A DNA stretch of 64,000 nt from contig JAEPQD010000002.1 in the NCBI GenBank assembly GCA_017642695.1, forward strand, positions 1,063,425 to 1,127,424. The letters run 5' to 3'. The notes beneath the pieces are model-generated. The model saw only the letters and a list, made by a program, of their open reading frames with translations, was not told the origin of the DNA and did not search any database. Within the stretch, counting starts at the first letter, position 1. Every line of letters begins with the position of its first letter. Below are positions 1 to 8,893 of this stretch, piece by piece. The stretch is from Parvibaculum sp. Lineage in GTDB: Bacteria; Pseudomonadota; Alphaproteobacteria; Parvibaculales; Parvibaculaceae. The position numbers were made by a program, and so were the translations under genes.

Positions 1-909
1 ATCCCCATCGTCAAGGCGATGCGCGAGGCGCTGGCCGGCAACGAGATCCGCAGCATTCACGGCATCCTCAATGGCACCTGCAACTACATCCTGACCGAGA
101 TGGAGACGACGGGGCGCGACTTCGCCGACGTCCTGAAGGATGCGCAGGAGCTCGGCTATGCGGAAGCCGATCCGACTTTCGACGTCGGCGGGATCGACGC
201 GGCGCACAAACTCGCGATCCTTGCGAGCCTCGCTTTCGGTACGGAAGTCGATTTCGCAAATGTGCATATCGAGGGGATCGAGAAGATCAGCGCGACCGAC
301 ATCGCGTTTGCGCGCGAGTTCGGTTTCAAGGTGAAGCTGCTCGCGATCGCCGAGAAGGGCGATGACGGGATCGTGCAGCGGGTGCATCCGGCGCTGGTGC
401 CGGAAGGAACGCCGCTTGCCGCCGTGTCGGGCGTCTACAATGCTGTCGCGGTCGATGGCGACCGGGTGGGACATCTCGTGCTGGAGGGCCGCGGCGCAGG
501 CGAAGGGCCGACGGCGTCCGCCGTGCTTTCCGATCTCGTGGATATTGCGCGCGGGCTCGTGGTGCCACCCTTCATCGTTCCGGCCGCGAAGCTGAAGGCG
601 CCCGCGAAGCCGCTGATGGATGCGCACAAGAGTTCGTTCTACCTGCGGCTGCGCGCGGTCGATCGCGCGGGCAGCATGGCCGAGATCACGCGCGCGCTGG
701 CGCAGGCCTCCGTTTCCATCGAACGCATCGTGCAGCGCGGCGAAAAAGGCCGCGCGGGGGGCGACGGCAGCGGCAGGCTGCCGGTTGTGTTCATCACGCA
801 TGAGACGGATGAAGGCACCATGGCCCGTGCGCGGGCACATCTGGCTGAACATGAGGACGTAGCGGGGACGCCGCTGGTCATAAGAATTGAAGACGGGGAG
901 CTCCGCTGA
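1..909 (+). CDS. hom: Homoserine dehydrogenase, 3' part (5' end outside the window)
   Basis: Reduces aspartate semialdehyde to homoserine with NAD(P)H at the branch to threonine and methionine. The frame is open from base 1, so the N-terminal Rossmann domain is off the window and 302 residues remain. The visible part starts in the catalytic domain (NGTCNYIL, then the GYAEADPTFDVGG region with the substrate-binding acidic residues). It ends with an ACT domain at about residue 215 onward (FYLRLRAVDRAGSM), the usual allosteric threonine-sensing module. The next gene, glpX, follows on the same strand after about 60 bp. Family assignment is secure; only the start is unknown. Confidence 0.96.
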   Translation: MPIVKAMREALAGNEIRSIHGILNGTCNYILTEMETTGRDFADVLKDAQELGYAEADPTFDVGGIDAAHKLAILASLAFGTEVDFANVHIEGIEKISATDIAFAREFGFKVKLLAIAEKGDDGIVQRVHPALVPEGTPLAAVSGVYNAVAVDGDRVGHLVLEGRGAGEGPTASAVLSDLVDIARGLVVPPFIVPAAKLKAPAKPLMDAHKSSFYLRLRAVDRAGSMAEITRALAQASVSIERIVQRGEKGRAGGDGSGRLPVVFITHETDEGTMARARAHLAEHEDVAGTPLVIRIEDGELR

Positions 910-967
910 GCTCACGGGGATATGATGCGTCCGGATCGTCCGGGCGGAGATGAAAACGGGGACACCG

Positions 968-1942
968 ATGACTGCGAAGACACCGAACCTGAACCGGATG
1001 CTGGCGCTCGAAATGGGGCGCGTGACGGAACGGGCGGCTGTCTGTTCGGCGCTCTGGGTCGGACGCGGCGACGAGAAGTCGGCCGACCAGGCCGCGGTCG
1101 ATGCCATGCGCAAGGAACTCAACGTGCTCGATATCGACGGCACGGTGGTGATCGGCGAAGGCGAACGCGATGAGGCGCCGATGCTCTATATCGGCGAGAA
1201 GGTCGGTACGGGCAAAGGCCCGAAGGTCGATATCGCGCTGGATCCGCTGGAAGGTACGACGCTGACCGCGAAGGCGATGCCGAACGCAATGGCGGTACTG
1301 GCGGCGGCGGCGGGCGGTACGCTTCTCAACGCGCCCGACACCTATATGGACAAGATAGCGATCGGCGGCGGCTATCCGGAAGGTGTCGTCGATCTCGATG
1401 CAGGCCCGGCCGACAACATCAAGGCGCTCGCCAAGGCGAAGGGCGTTGCGGTTTCGGAAATCACGGCCTGCATTCTCGACCGGCCGCGTCATGCAGACCT
1501 CATCCGCGCTGTGCGCGAGACAGGCGCGCGCGTGACGCTGATCACCGATGGCGACGTCGCCGGCGTGATCGCGACAACGGACCCGGAAACGGGCGTCGAC
1601 ATCTATATGGGTATCGGCGGCGCGCCGGAAGGCGTGCTCGCGGCAGCCGCGCTTCGCTGCATTGGCGGCCAGATGCAGGGCCGCCTCGTCACGCAGAGCG
1701 ACGAGCAGAAGGCGCGTGCCGCGAAGATGGGCGTGAAGGACTTCAACAAGAAGTTCGAACTGAACGAGATGGCCTCCGGCGACGTGATCTTCGCGGCGAC
1801 AGGGGTGACGGATGGATGGCTTCTCGACGGCATCCACCATATTCGCGGTGGTGTCACGACGCATACCATCGTGATGCGCTCGGCGACGGGTACCGTGCGG
1901 CGGCTGAAGTCGTTCCACGCTTCGCCCGACAAGTTCAAGTAG
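968..1942 (+). CDS. glpX: Class II fructose-1,6-bisphosphatase
   Basis: Hydrolyses fructose 1,6-bisphosphate to fructose 6-phosphate for gluconeogenesis; metal-dependent and cytosolic. The 324 residues match the full GlpX length. Visible family motifs are the acidic metal site GEGERDEAPM, the DPLEGTT phosphatase signature and the GIGGAPEGVLAAAAL phosphate-binding region. The start at 968 gives the usual N-terminus (MTAKTPNLNRML) with a GGGGA just upstream; an in-frame ATG at 950 is possible. A hom-glpX-recJ order is familiar in alphaproteobacteria; here a transporter sits between glpX and recJ. Confidence 0.96.
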   Translation: MTAKTPNLNRMLALEMGRVTERAAVCSALWVGRGDEKSADQAAVDAMRKELNVLDIDGTVVIGEGERDEAPMLYIGEKVGTGKGPKVDIALDPLEGTTLTAKAMPNAMAVLAAAAGGTLLNAPDTYMDKIAIGGGYPEGVVDLDAGPADNIKALAKAKGVAVSEITACILDRPRHADLIRAVRETGARVTLITDGDVAGVIATTDPETGVDIYMGIGGAPEGVLAAAALRCIGGQMQGRLVTQSDEQKARAAKMGVKDFNKKFELNEMASGDVIFAATGVTDGWLLDGIHHIRGGVTTHTIVMRSATGTVRRLKSFHASPDKFK

Positions 1943-2023
1943 GAGCAGCGGCGCATCCGGAGAGCCGGCTTCTGCTGCCGGCGACTGGTGCGAAACATAC
2001 GGACCCTGACGGGAGGCCCAAGG

Positions 2024-3475
2024 ATGAAGGGCGGAACCTTCTCCGCTGTTGAGCATATCTTCCCGAAGAGCCAGAAGTTTCTCACGGGGCGCTTCAACAG
2101 GCTGGTACAGGGACGGCTCTGGCTGCAAGTGCTGATCGGCATGGTGCTCGGCATCGGCACGGGGCTGCTGATCAACCCTGATACAGGCTTTGTCTCAAAG
2201 CCCGTTGCGAACGGCATCGGGGAATGGCTGGCGTTGCCCGGCAACCTGTTCCTCGCCTTCATCCAGATGATCGTGGTACCGCTGATCCTCGCATCGATCA
2301 CCCGCGGCATCGCGGCAGCGACCGATGTGCGGCAGCTCAAAAGCACCGGGGTAGGGCTCGCGTTCTATTTCGTTGGTTCGACTATCGTCGCGGCAGCGCT
2401 GGGTGTCGTTATCGGCCTGACGCTTACGCCCGGCAACTATGTGGACCGGGCGGTCGCTCCGGCGGCAGAACTGGCGGGCCCCGTCGCCGAGCTTGCCGCC
2501 GAAGGAGAGGCGCGGGCGGCCAAACCTTTCAGCCTGGTCGATCTTCCAACCGGGATCACGGAGCTGCTGCCCACCAATCCGCTGAACTCGATCGTGAGCG
2601 GCGACATGCTGCAGATCGTCATTTTCTCGATCGTGTTGGGGGTGGGGCTTCTCAGCGTGCCACCGCAATCGTCCAAACCGCTGTTCGAGTTGCTCGGTTC
2701 GGTGCAGGAAATCTGCATGGCGATTGTTGCGACGGTAATGATGTTCGCGCCGGTCGCCGTGTTCGGATTGCTGGCGCAGGCGATGATAAAGACGGGACCT
2801 GGAGTGCTGACCGGCCTCGCGGCCTATGCGGCGGTGGTCGTGTTCGGCATGGCAGTGCTGCTCGTCTTCTATCTCGTTACCGCGCTTGTGCTTGGCGGAC
2901 GCAATCCACTCGAAATGCTGCGTTCGATCCGCGAGCCGTTTCTGCTGGGTTTCTCCACCAACAGCTCGGCCGCTACCATGCCGGTGACGGTGAAGACCGC
3001 AGAGGAGGTACTGAAAGTCCGGCCGTCGTTGTCGCAATTCATCGTGCCGCTGGGCGCGACGATGAACATGGGCGGCACCGCGCTCTATCAGGCGCTGGCG
3101 ACGATCTTTATGGCGCAGCTCTATCAGATCGACCTGTCGATGGGCATGCTGCTGGTCCTCATCGCCACGACGGTAGGCGCCTCTATCGGAACGCCCGCCG
3201 TGCCGGGTGTCGGGATCGTGGTCCTGGCGTCGGTGCTTTCGAGCGTCGGCGTGCCGCTGAGCGGGCTTGCGCTCATCGTCGGTCTTGACCGTATCCTCGA
3301 GCGCTTCCGGACCAGCCTGAACGTGACCGGGGACCTCGTCGCCTGCGTGGTGATGGACCGGCTGGTTCCGGCCAAGGTTTCGCGGGAGAGCGAGATTCGC
3401 AGCGCTGCCGAACGCGAGCACATCCAGGAAACCCGAAATGAGGATGTGGTCATCAATTCCCGGGGAGGCCATTGA
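2024..3475 (+). CDS. Dicarboxylate/amino acid:cation symporter (DAACS family)
   Basis: Inner-membrane secondary transporter of the DctA/GltP family that couples uptake of a C4-dicarboxylate or glutamate/aspartate to H+ or Na+. The 483 residues are rich in membrane segments. They contain the hairpin motif STNSSAATMPVT, the cation-site motif GATMNMGGTALYQ and the second hairpin SIGTPAVPGVGI, in the right order. The ATG at 2024 is preceded by GGGAGG; an upstream GTG at 1988 has no comparable site. The exact substrate cannot be read from the sequence. The C-terminal tail is charged and cytosolic. Confidence 0.92.
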   Translation: MKGGTFSAVEHIFPKSQKFLTGRFNRLVQGRLWLQVLIGMVLGIGTGLLINPDTGFVSKPVANGIGEWLALPGNLFLAFIQMIVVPLILASITRGIAAATDVRQLKSTGVGLAFYFVGSTIVAAALGVVIGLTLTPGNYVDRAVAPAAELAGPVAELAAEGEARAAKPFSLVDLPTGITELLPTNPLNSIVSGDMLQIVIFSIVLGVGLLSVPPQSSKPLFELLGSVQEICMAIVATVMMFAPVAVFGLLAQAMIKTGPGVLTGLAAYAAVVVFGMAVLLVFYLVTALVLGGRNPLEMLRSIREPFLLGFSTNSSAATMPVTVKTAEEVLKVRPSLSQFIVPLGATMNMGGTALYQALATIFMAQLYQIDLSMGMLLVLIATTVGASIGTPAVPGVGIVVLASVLSSVGVPLSGLALIVGLDRILERFRTSLNVTGDLVACVVMDRLVPAKVSRESEIRSAAEREHIQETRNEDVVINSRGGH

Positions 3476-3551
3476 GTGCCCATTCGACCGCTCACGGTCT
3501 ACCGGTCTATCCTGTGGGAATGACCGAATCTCTCCCTTGCCGGGCCGTCCG

Positions 3552-5369
3552 ATGACCGTCGAGGCGTCCTCCAGAGTCTTTCTCGGCGTCGAACGGTCGG
3601 CGACGGGACGCTCATGGGCAAGCCGACTTGCTGACGAGCGCGTGGCGCTTGCCATTGCCCAGCGCGAGGGGTTGCCGGAAATCGTTGCGCGGGTGCTGGC
3701 GGGCCGGGGCATTGCACCGGAAGATTGCGCTGCCTATCTTGCGCCGTCCCTGAAAACGCTGATGCCGGATCCGAGTACGCTTGCCGACATGGACAAGGCT
3801 GCGAAGCGCGTTGCTGAAGGCCTTGCGAAGGGTGAGAAGATCGCGGTCTTTGGCGACTATGATGTCGATGGTGCGACATCGAGCGCGCTGCTCCACCGCT
3901 TCTTCAAGGCCGTGGGGAGCGAGCTTCGCGTCCATATTCCCGATCGCATCCGCGAGGGCTACGGACCGAACGCGCCCGCGCTGAAACGGCTGAGGGACGA
4001 GGGGATCAATCTCGTCATCACCGTCGACTGCGGGACCATGGCGCATAAGGCACTGGGAGAGGCGGCGGATTACGGGCTTCCCTCGATCGTCATCGACCAT
4101 CATCAGGCTGAAGTGTCGCTGCCGCCCGCCGTCGCGCTCGTGAACCCCAACCGCCTCGACGACACAAGCGGTCTCGGGCAGCTTGCGGCTGCCGGCGTCA
4201 CGTTCCTGTTTCTCGTTGCGTTGAACCGGGAGCTACGCGCGTGCGGTTTCTACGATGGCGAAGTCAGGGAACCGGACCTGATGCAATGGCTGGACCTCGT
4301 GGCACTCGGGACGGTGTGCGATGTGGTGCCGCTTACCGGATTGAATCGCGCCTTCGTCGCACAGGGGCTTCGCGTGATGGCGCGGCGGCGCAATACGGGG
4401 TTGGCCGCCCTTGCCGATGTCGCCCGAATGAACGGAACGCCCGCGCCCTACCATTGCGGCTTCCAGCTCGGCCCTCGCGTGAATGCGGGCGGGCGCGTCG
4501 GCAAATCCGATCTCGGCGTCAGATTGCTTACGACAGAGGATGCCATCGAGGCGCGCGATATCGCTGAAGCCCTCAACCGCATGAATGCGGAGCGCCAGGC
4601 GATCGAGGCGCAGGTGCTGGAAGAAGCGCTGATGCAGGTGGACGAGCGTCTGTCGCGTGCACGCGCCAACACACCGCCCCCCGTGATCGTTGCATCGGGC
4701 AAGGGCTGGCATCCGGGTGTCATCGGCATCGTCGCGAGCCGCCTCAAGGACAAGTACGAGCGGCCCAGCCTCGTCATCGCGGTGGATGAGAAGGGCGAGG
4801 GCAAGGGCTCCGGCCGATCGCTCTCGGGCGTCGACCTCGGACGGGCAGTGACGGCGGCACTTGAAGCCGGGCTCCTTATCAACGGCGGGGGACACGCGAT
4901 GGCGGCGGGTCTGACACTGCGCGAAGACAAGATCGAGGCCCTGGAAAGCTTTCTCTCGAAGCGGCTGGCCGACGATGTGGCCGTGGCGTCGGAAGCGCGG
5001 GCGTTGAAGCTCGATGGCGCGATCGCCGCGCGGGGCGCAACACGCGACCTCTTCGATCTTCTGCAGCAGGCGGGACCTTATGGCGCGGGAAATTCGGAAC
5101 CGCGCTTCGCCGTACCCTCCGTGCGCGTGGTGAAGGCAGACATCGTGGGCAAGGCACATGTGCGTTGCATTCTATCCGGCGAGGATGGCGGCAGGCTCAA
5201 GGCCATTGCCTTCCGTGCAGCGGAGACGCCGCTGGGCGCGTTGCTGATGGATCGAGGGAGCGGGTTGATCCATGTCGCAGGCCGGCTTTCCGCTGACGAC
5301 TGGCAGGGACGCCGGGACGTGCAGTTCACCATCGAGGATGCGGTGCCGACCCGCGACGCGCGTCCCTGA
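3552..5369 (+). CDS. recJ: Single-stranded-DNA-specific exonuclease RecJ
   Basis: 5'-3' single-strand exonuclease used in recombinational repair and mismatch repair. The DHH domain shows FGDYDVDGATSSAL (motif I), TVDCGTMA and VIDHHQAE (DHH motif). The DHHA1 domain follows with GWHPGVIGIVASRLKD, GSGRSLSGVDLG and GGHAMAAGLTL, then a C-terminal OB-like region. The 605 residues from the ATG at 3552 match the usual length; an ORF extension to 3438 would overlap the symporter gene. The gene converges with the glycosyltransferase gene, with only 7 bp between the stops. Confidence 0.97.
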   Translation: MTVEASSRVFLGVERSATGRSWASRLADERVALAIAQREGLPEIVARVLAGRGIAPEDCAAYLAPSLKTLMPDPSTLADMDKAAKRVAEGLAKGEKIAVFGDYDVDGATSSALLHRFFKAVGSELRVHIPDRIREGYGPNAPALKRLRDEGINLVITVDCGTMAHKALGEAADYGLPSIVIDHHQAEVSLPPAVALVNPNRLDDTSGLGQLAAAGVTFLFLVALNRELRACGFYDGEVREPDLMQWLDLVALGTVCDVVPLTGLNRAFVAQGLRVMARRRNTGLAALADVARMNGTPAPYHCGFQLGPRVNAGGRVGKSDLGVRLLTTEDAIEARDIAEALNRMNAERQAIEAQVLEEALMQVDERLSRARANTPPPVIVASGKGWHPGVIGIVASRLKDKYERPSLVIAVDEKGEGKGSGRSLSGVDLGRAVTAALEAGLLINGGGHAMAAGLTLREDKIEALESFLSKRLADDVAVASEARALKLDGAIAARGATRDLFDLLQQAGPYGAGNSEPRFAVPSVRVVKADIVGKAHVRCILSGEDGGRLKAIAFRAAETPLGALLMDRGSGLIHVAGRLSADDWQGRRDVQFTIEDAVPTRDARP

Positions 5370-5376
5370 CACGACT

Positions 5377-6213
5377 TTATCGCGCAAGAAGCCGACGCAA
5401 TGTGGCGACCGGGCCCGGTGCGCCGCGCCGGATATCGTTTGCGGCCGCAATGACCTTGTGGAGCGGCACATCCGTTTCGTCGGCGGGGATGTTGCGCCGC
5501 AGCGCCTTCATCATTGCCGGATCCTTGAAGAGTTCGAACCAGATATTCTGTTCGGCCTGTCGCTGCTTTCGTGGCTTGTCTCGCCATGTCTGGGCGGGAA
5601 AGTTGAGACCGGTAACGTGCGACGACGTTGCGAAGCGCATGCCGGGTGCGGAAAGCCATTTCCGCAGCATGTGAAGATCGGTCCAGACATCCGGTGGTGC
5701 GGGCGCCCAACCTTCGGGAAGCCTGCGATAGGCGTCCATGCGATGCGCTCCGGAGGAGAGGCCGAAGAAATTGGTCGTTGTTTCAAGCATGCGGCGGCGC
5801 AGGTCCATGTCGTCGAAGGTGCCGACATAGCCGCGTACCCGCCAGTGGGGATATACGCGCACAAAGCGCGTATTCGCGAAATCGACCGATTGGAGAAGCT
5901 TGCCCATGGTGCGCAGGTGATCCGGGAACCAGAAGTCGTCGTCGGCGAGATAGCAGACAAATTCGCCAGTCGCTTCATCGAGTGTCCGGTGACGGAGTGC
6001 CTCGCCGTGACGTTCGCCCTTCTCGTAGGCGAAGAGGCGAACGCGGGCGTCACGTTTCGCCAGCTTGTTGACCGTATCAATTGTTTCCTCCGGCGCGCCG
6101 TCACCGACCACGAGGAGCTCGAAATCCCGCTCCGTCTGACGCAGGACGCTGCGGATCGCGCGGCCGACGACAGGTCCATTGTTGTGGGTCGGGATCAGGA
6201 CGGTGAAACGCAT
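5377..6213 (-). CDS. Family 2 glycosyltransferase
   Basis: Cytosolic GT-A fold sugar transferase. The N-terminus (MRFTVLIPTHNN) is the nucleotide-sugar-binding first strand of GT2, and LADDDFWFPDHL carries the metal-binding DxD region. Length is 278 residues with no membrane segment. The start overlaps the end of the upstream oxidoreductase gene by 19 bp, so the three genes from 7711 down to 5377 form a translationally coupled set for making and transferring a modified sugar. Donor and acceptor are unknown. Confidence 0.85.
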   Translation of the reverse strand: MRFTVLIPTHNNGPVVGRAIRSVLRQTERDFELLVVGDGAPEETIDTVNKLAKRDARVRLFAYEKGERHGEALRHRTLDEATGEFVCYLADDDFWFPDHLRTMGKLLQSVDFANTRFVRVYPHWRVRGYVGTFDDMDLRRRMLETTTNFFGLSSGAHRMDAYRRLPEGWAPAPPDVWTDLHMLRKWLSAPGMRFATSSHVTGLNFPAQTWRDKPRKQRQAEQNIWFELFKDPAMMKALRRNIPADETDVPLHKVIAAANDIRRGAPGPVATLRRLLAR

Positions 6214-7133
6214 GTTGATCCAAAGGCAAGTTCGTGGACGCGGGCGATGGCTTCGATGATGGCGATTTCTTCGCTGAGTGCCGTGAAAGGCGGCGGCCCG
6301 CCCGCAATGTGATCAAGGAAGGCGGCGAGCTCGGCCTTGAGAGGCATGTCCGAGGCGACGCGGCGCTCCTCGAAGGCGGCGGACTGCAGCGTGCCGCGCG
6401 GCCGGATGACGATGCGATCGTATTGCGTGTCATCGAGCTCGCAGACGGCGTCTCGGCAGGAGAGCACGACGGAGCGGTGCTTGTTGGGTTTGCCCGAGGA
6501 GACCTCGATCACTATGGGAACGCCGGACGACGTTTCGGCGCGAATGAGGGCGCCGCCGTCGCCTTCAACAGACGGGTCGGGCCAGGCGTCGACGACGTGC
6601 GGCACCTCGCCGAAGAGATGGAGCGCGATCGAGAAGTCGTGCGGCGCAAGTACCCAGATTGCGTTTACGTCGTGGTGGTGGTTTTCCCAGCCCATGCGGA
6701 AGGAACGGAGCCCCGTGACGGGACCGAATTCCCGCGTCATCGCGATGCGCGCCAGTTCGACGATGCCAGGATGGTAGCGCCACTTGTGCATGGTAAAGAC
6801 GAGTTTCTCAGCTGCCGGAGGAAGCCGGCGCGCACGAGAGATATCCGGGCTCAGCGGCTTTTCCACATAGATGGGCTTGCCGCGCGCGATCAGGATTTCG
6901 ACCGCTTCGAGATGCGCCGTGGTGTCGGAAGCGATGACATAGCCGCTGCAATGGGAAGGCAGCTCCTCCACCGTTCTCACGATGGAAGCGGCGCCGCCGC
7001 CGGTCGCACGCGTGACGGATGCCTCGGAGCGCGCGACGGTGTGAACCTCGGCGCCAAGCGATTTCAGGTCGCGAAGGATGTGGCGGCCCCAGTCTCCGAC
7101 GCCGACGAGGCCGATCGCCACGGCACTGCTCAT
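6195..7133 (-). CDS. Gfo/Idh/MocA family NAD(P)-dependent oxidoreductase
   Basis: Sugar or cyclitol oxidoreductase of 312 residues. The N-terminal Rossmann motif is GLVGVGDWGRHI and the catalytic EKP motif is present as YVEKPLSPD at about residue 94. The C-terminal alpha/beta domain starts with MHKWRYHPGIVEL. Family members oxidise or reduce nucleotide-sugar or free-sugar carbonyls, often at C3. It overlaps the upstream epimerase gene by 4 bp (ATGA) and the downstream glycosyltransferase by 19 bp, which supports a nucleotide-sugar modification role. Substrate not determinable. Confidence 0.88.
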   Translation of the reverse strand: MSSAVAIGLVGVGDWGRHILRDLKSLGAEVHTVARSEASVTRATGGGAASIVRTVEELPSHCSGYVIASDTTAHLEAVEILIARGKPIYVEKPLSPDISRARRLPPAAEKLVFTMHKWRYHPGIVELARIAMTREFGPVTGLRSFRMGWENHHHDVNAIWVLAPHDFSIALHLFGEVPHVVDAWPDPSVEGDGGALIRAETSSGVPIVIEVSSGKPNKHRSVVLSCRDAVCELDDTQYDRIVIRPRGTLQSAAFEERRVASDMPLKAELAAFLDHIAGGPPPFTALSEEIAIIEAIARVHELAFGSTCVSPS

Positions 7134-7711
7134 GCGTGGGCCGTTCCCGCATTCTCGTGGAAGAGGCGTTCCGTTCTGGCGATATATTCGGTGAGCATTT
7201 TGCTGTACGTGCCGGCCGTTTCGTCACGATGCGACAGCATGGCATCGGGGGCGCCCCAGGAGATGCCGAGTTCGGGATCGTCCCAGCGGCAGCCTATTTC
7301 TTCCTCACGCGACCAGTATTCCGAGACCGAGTAGATATGGATCGCCTTGTCCGGAAAGTAGAAGCCGTGGCCGACGCCCGGCGGGATTGCGATGCTTGCG
7401 GGGATTGCGGCGTCGAGGCTGAGAGTTACGGCGAGATTCTCCGTCGGCGAACCGGGGCGCATGTCCTTCAGGGCAATCTGCATGAGGCCATCGACCATCA
7501 CCAGATAGTCGTGGTGCCGCGGGTGAACGTGGAAGCCGCGCAGCGTGTTTGCCTCGCTACGCACAAGATTCCATTGGAGAGCCTGGAATTCGCGAGTCCA
7601 ACTCTGCCGGAATATCTCGGTCAGGTCGCCGCGCGAATCAAAATGCGAAGCAAGAGGCGTCAAGCTCACGCCTTCAGGCAAACGCATATCGCTTATGGCA
7701 GGGAACGACAC
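7130..7711 (-). CDS. dTDP-4-dehydrorhamnose 3,5-epimerase-like (RmlC) cupin protein
   Basis: Cupin-fold sugar 3,5-epimerase-like protein of 193 residues. The stretch SHFDSRGDLTEIFRQSW and the LRGFHVHPRHHDYLVMVDG block with the catalytic-type His are characteristic of RmlC relatives; IPPGVGHGFYF is the second conserved block. I placed the start at the GTG at 7711 because a GGGGG lies 5 nt upstream; a TTG at 7723 or the ATG at 7687 are alternatives. First gene of the three-gene carbohydrate set. It could be a 3-epimerase or isomerase rather than a rhamnose enzyme. Confidence 0.82.
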   Translation of the reverse strand: MSFPAISDMRLPEGVSLTPLASHFDSRGDLTEIFRQSWTREFQALQWNLVRSEANTLRGFHVHPRHHDYLVMVDGLMQIALKDMRPGSPTENLAVTLSLDAAIPASIAIPPGVGHGFYFPDKAIHIYSVSEYWSREEEIGCRWDDPELGISWGAPDAMLSHRDETAGTYSKMLTEYIARTERLFHENAGTAHA

Positions 7712-7841
7712 AGGTACCCCCAAGCCGTATCAAAAGGCTGTTGATATGAGTGTAATGAACAAGAAGGCCGATACCAAGAACGGTTCTCAATAGACACTGC
7801 GAAACAGCTGATTTTTGCCGGTATTCGGCGAAAATCCGGGG

Positions 7842-7869
7842 TTGCCAGCGTCCGCCTCTGCCCTTATAA
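7842..7869 (+). promoter_or_regulatory. Sigma-70-type promoter of tRNA-Glu
   Basis: TTGCCA at 7842-7847 and TTATAA at 7864-7869 are separated by 16 bp and point at the tRNA-Glu gene about 50 bp downstream. Transcription would start near 7876. Confidence 0.6.
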
Positions 7870-7880
7870 GGCGCGCTCGT

Positions 7881-7912
7881 GGCGGGTGTTCCCGCCCCGG
7901 GCCGAAAGGCCC
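7881..7912 (+). other. Two tandem perfect stem-loops in the tRNA-Glu 5' leader
   Basis: GGCGGG/CCCGCC at 7881-7886/7891-7896 closes a TGTT loop. GGGCC/GGCCC at 7899-7903/7908-7912 closes a GAAA tetraloop. Both lie between the predicted transcription start and the mature tRNA 5' end at 7918, so they would be in the precursor removed by RNase P. Confidence 0.6.
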
Positions 7913-7917
7913 CGCGT

Positions 7918-7992
7918 GCGCCCTTCGTCTATCGGTTAGGACGCCAGATTTTCATTCTGGAAAGAGGGGTTCGACTCCCCTAGGGCGTACCA
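7918..7992 (+). tRNA. tRNA-Glu (anticodon TTC)
   Basis: 75-nt cloverleaf with encoded CCA (7990-7992). The acceptor stem GCGCCCT/AGGGCGT contains one G-U pair at position 1. The anticodon stem is CCAGA/TCTGG with loop TTTTCAT, giving anticodon TTC. The T arm is AGGGG/CCCCT around TTCGACT. It has its own upstream promoter. Confidence 0.97.
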
Positions 7993-8023
7993 ATTTTCTC
8001 TTCAGTTTGTCCGTCAAAGCCGA

Positions 8024-8812
8024 TTATTCGGCCGGGCTGTCCTTCGTGACGTCCCGGAACCAGGCGATGGCGCCGACAATGCCGCCCCTCCCATCGCGAA
8101 CAGGGGCGGCCGATGCCGCGACATCGAGGCTACGCCCCGTCAGTTCGTTGCGGACCACCATCGCCTGATCGATGATCGTGTAGCCGGCGAGGGCGCGCGG
8201 GATGATGCGATAGGCCCCTTCGAGGGGAGTGATGCCGTCTTCGCGGTAAAAACCGGCTGCTTTCGGCCAGTCGCTCATCGGCACGCCTTTGAGGAGGTCA
8301 CCGATATGGCGTTTCGTGTAGTCGTTCATGAACCGGATGGCGCCGCTCAGGTCGACAAGGACAATGCTTCCTTCTATCCCGTTGATGGCTGTCAGCAGGA
8401 CATCGCGGTGCTGTTCCAGCCGCCGAAGCTTGTAGTCCCGGCTCAGCTCCAGAGTGATCGGCCTCAGGGTGACCACCCAGGCGCCTTCTCCGCGATGGAG
8501 CGTGAGATGGAAGACCTCGTCCTCGATGGAGATGTCTCTGCCGGCGAAGGGTTCGCCGTGGCGGATCGTTGACGAGACGAGTTCGACGAGATAGCTGCGC
8601 GCCGGGCCGCAATAGTCGGCAAGGGCGGGCAGATGGCTTTCCGGCAAGGACGAATTAAAGAGGCGCGCCGAAGCGGTGTTGGAAAGGAGGACGCGGAGCT
8701 CTTCGTCCACCACGATGACGGGGTTCGAATTGCTCTCCAGCACATCCTTCATGAGAGAGCGTTGCGTCAGTACACCCGCGTCGAAGTCCTTTTCGATTAC
8801 TTGTGCCGACAC
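8024..8812 (-). CDS. PAS-domain sensor protein without output domain
   Basis: 262-residue protein with two PAS-like sensory modules. The first spans about residues 22-120 (VIVVDEELRVLLSNTASARL). The second spans about 140-258 (SIVLVDLSGAIRFMNDYTKR, ending GIVGAIAWFRDVT, a classical PAS/PAC end), with a short helix linker around 125-135. No kinase, GGDEF, EAL or DNA-binding domain follows. The GTG start at 8812 has an AGGAAA site upstream. It could be a partner protein for a kinase or a regulator acting by protein contact. Ligand and partner unknown. Confidence 0.75.
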   Translation of the reverse strand: MSAQVIEKDFDAGVLTQRSLMKDVLESNSNPVIVVDEELRVLLSNTASARLFNSSLPESHLPALADYCGPARSYLVELVSSTIRHGEPFAGRDISIEDEVFHLTLHRGEGAWVVTLRPITLELSRDYKLRRLEQHRDVLLTAINGIEGSIVLVDLSGAIRFMNDYTKRHIGDLLKGVPMSDWPKAAGFYREDGITPLEGAYRIIPRALAGYTIIDQAMVVRNELTGRSLDVAASAAPVRDGRGGIVGAIAWFRDVTKDSPAE

Positions 8813-8893
8813 CGGAATTTCCTCGTTTTCCCAAGACTATCGACCCTGCCGTCTCTGCTTACACAGGGGCGAACAGAAGTGATACGAGAAGCG

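Noticed and set aside
1964-1982. Hairpin GCCGGC/GCCGGC between glpX and the symporter considered as a terminator
   Set aside because: No U tract follows and the next gene's ribosome-binding site lies shortly after; at most a processing or attenuating structure.
878-2128. Open frame of 416 codons opposite glpX
   Set aside because: Antisense shadow; glpX motifs on the plus strand are complete.
2195-3712. Open frame of 505 codons on the minus strand opposite the symporter
   Set aside because: Composition is Arg/His/Asp-rich with no hydrophobic core pattern; it is the antisense shadow of the DAACS transporter gene, which has motifs and a ribosome-binding site.
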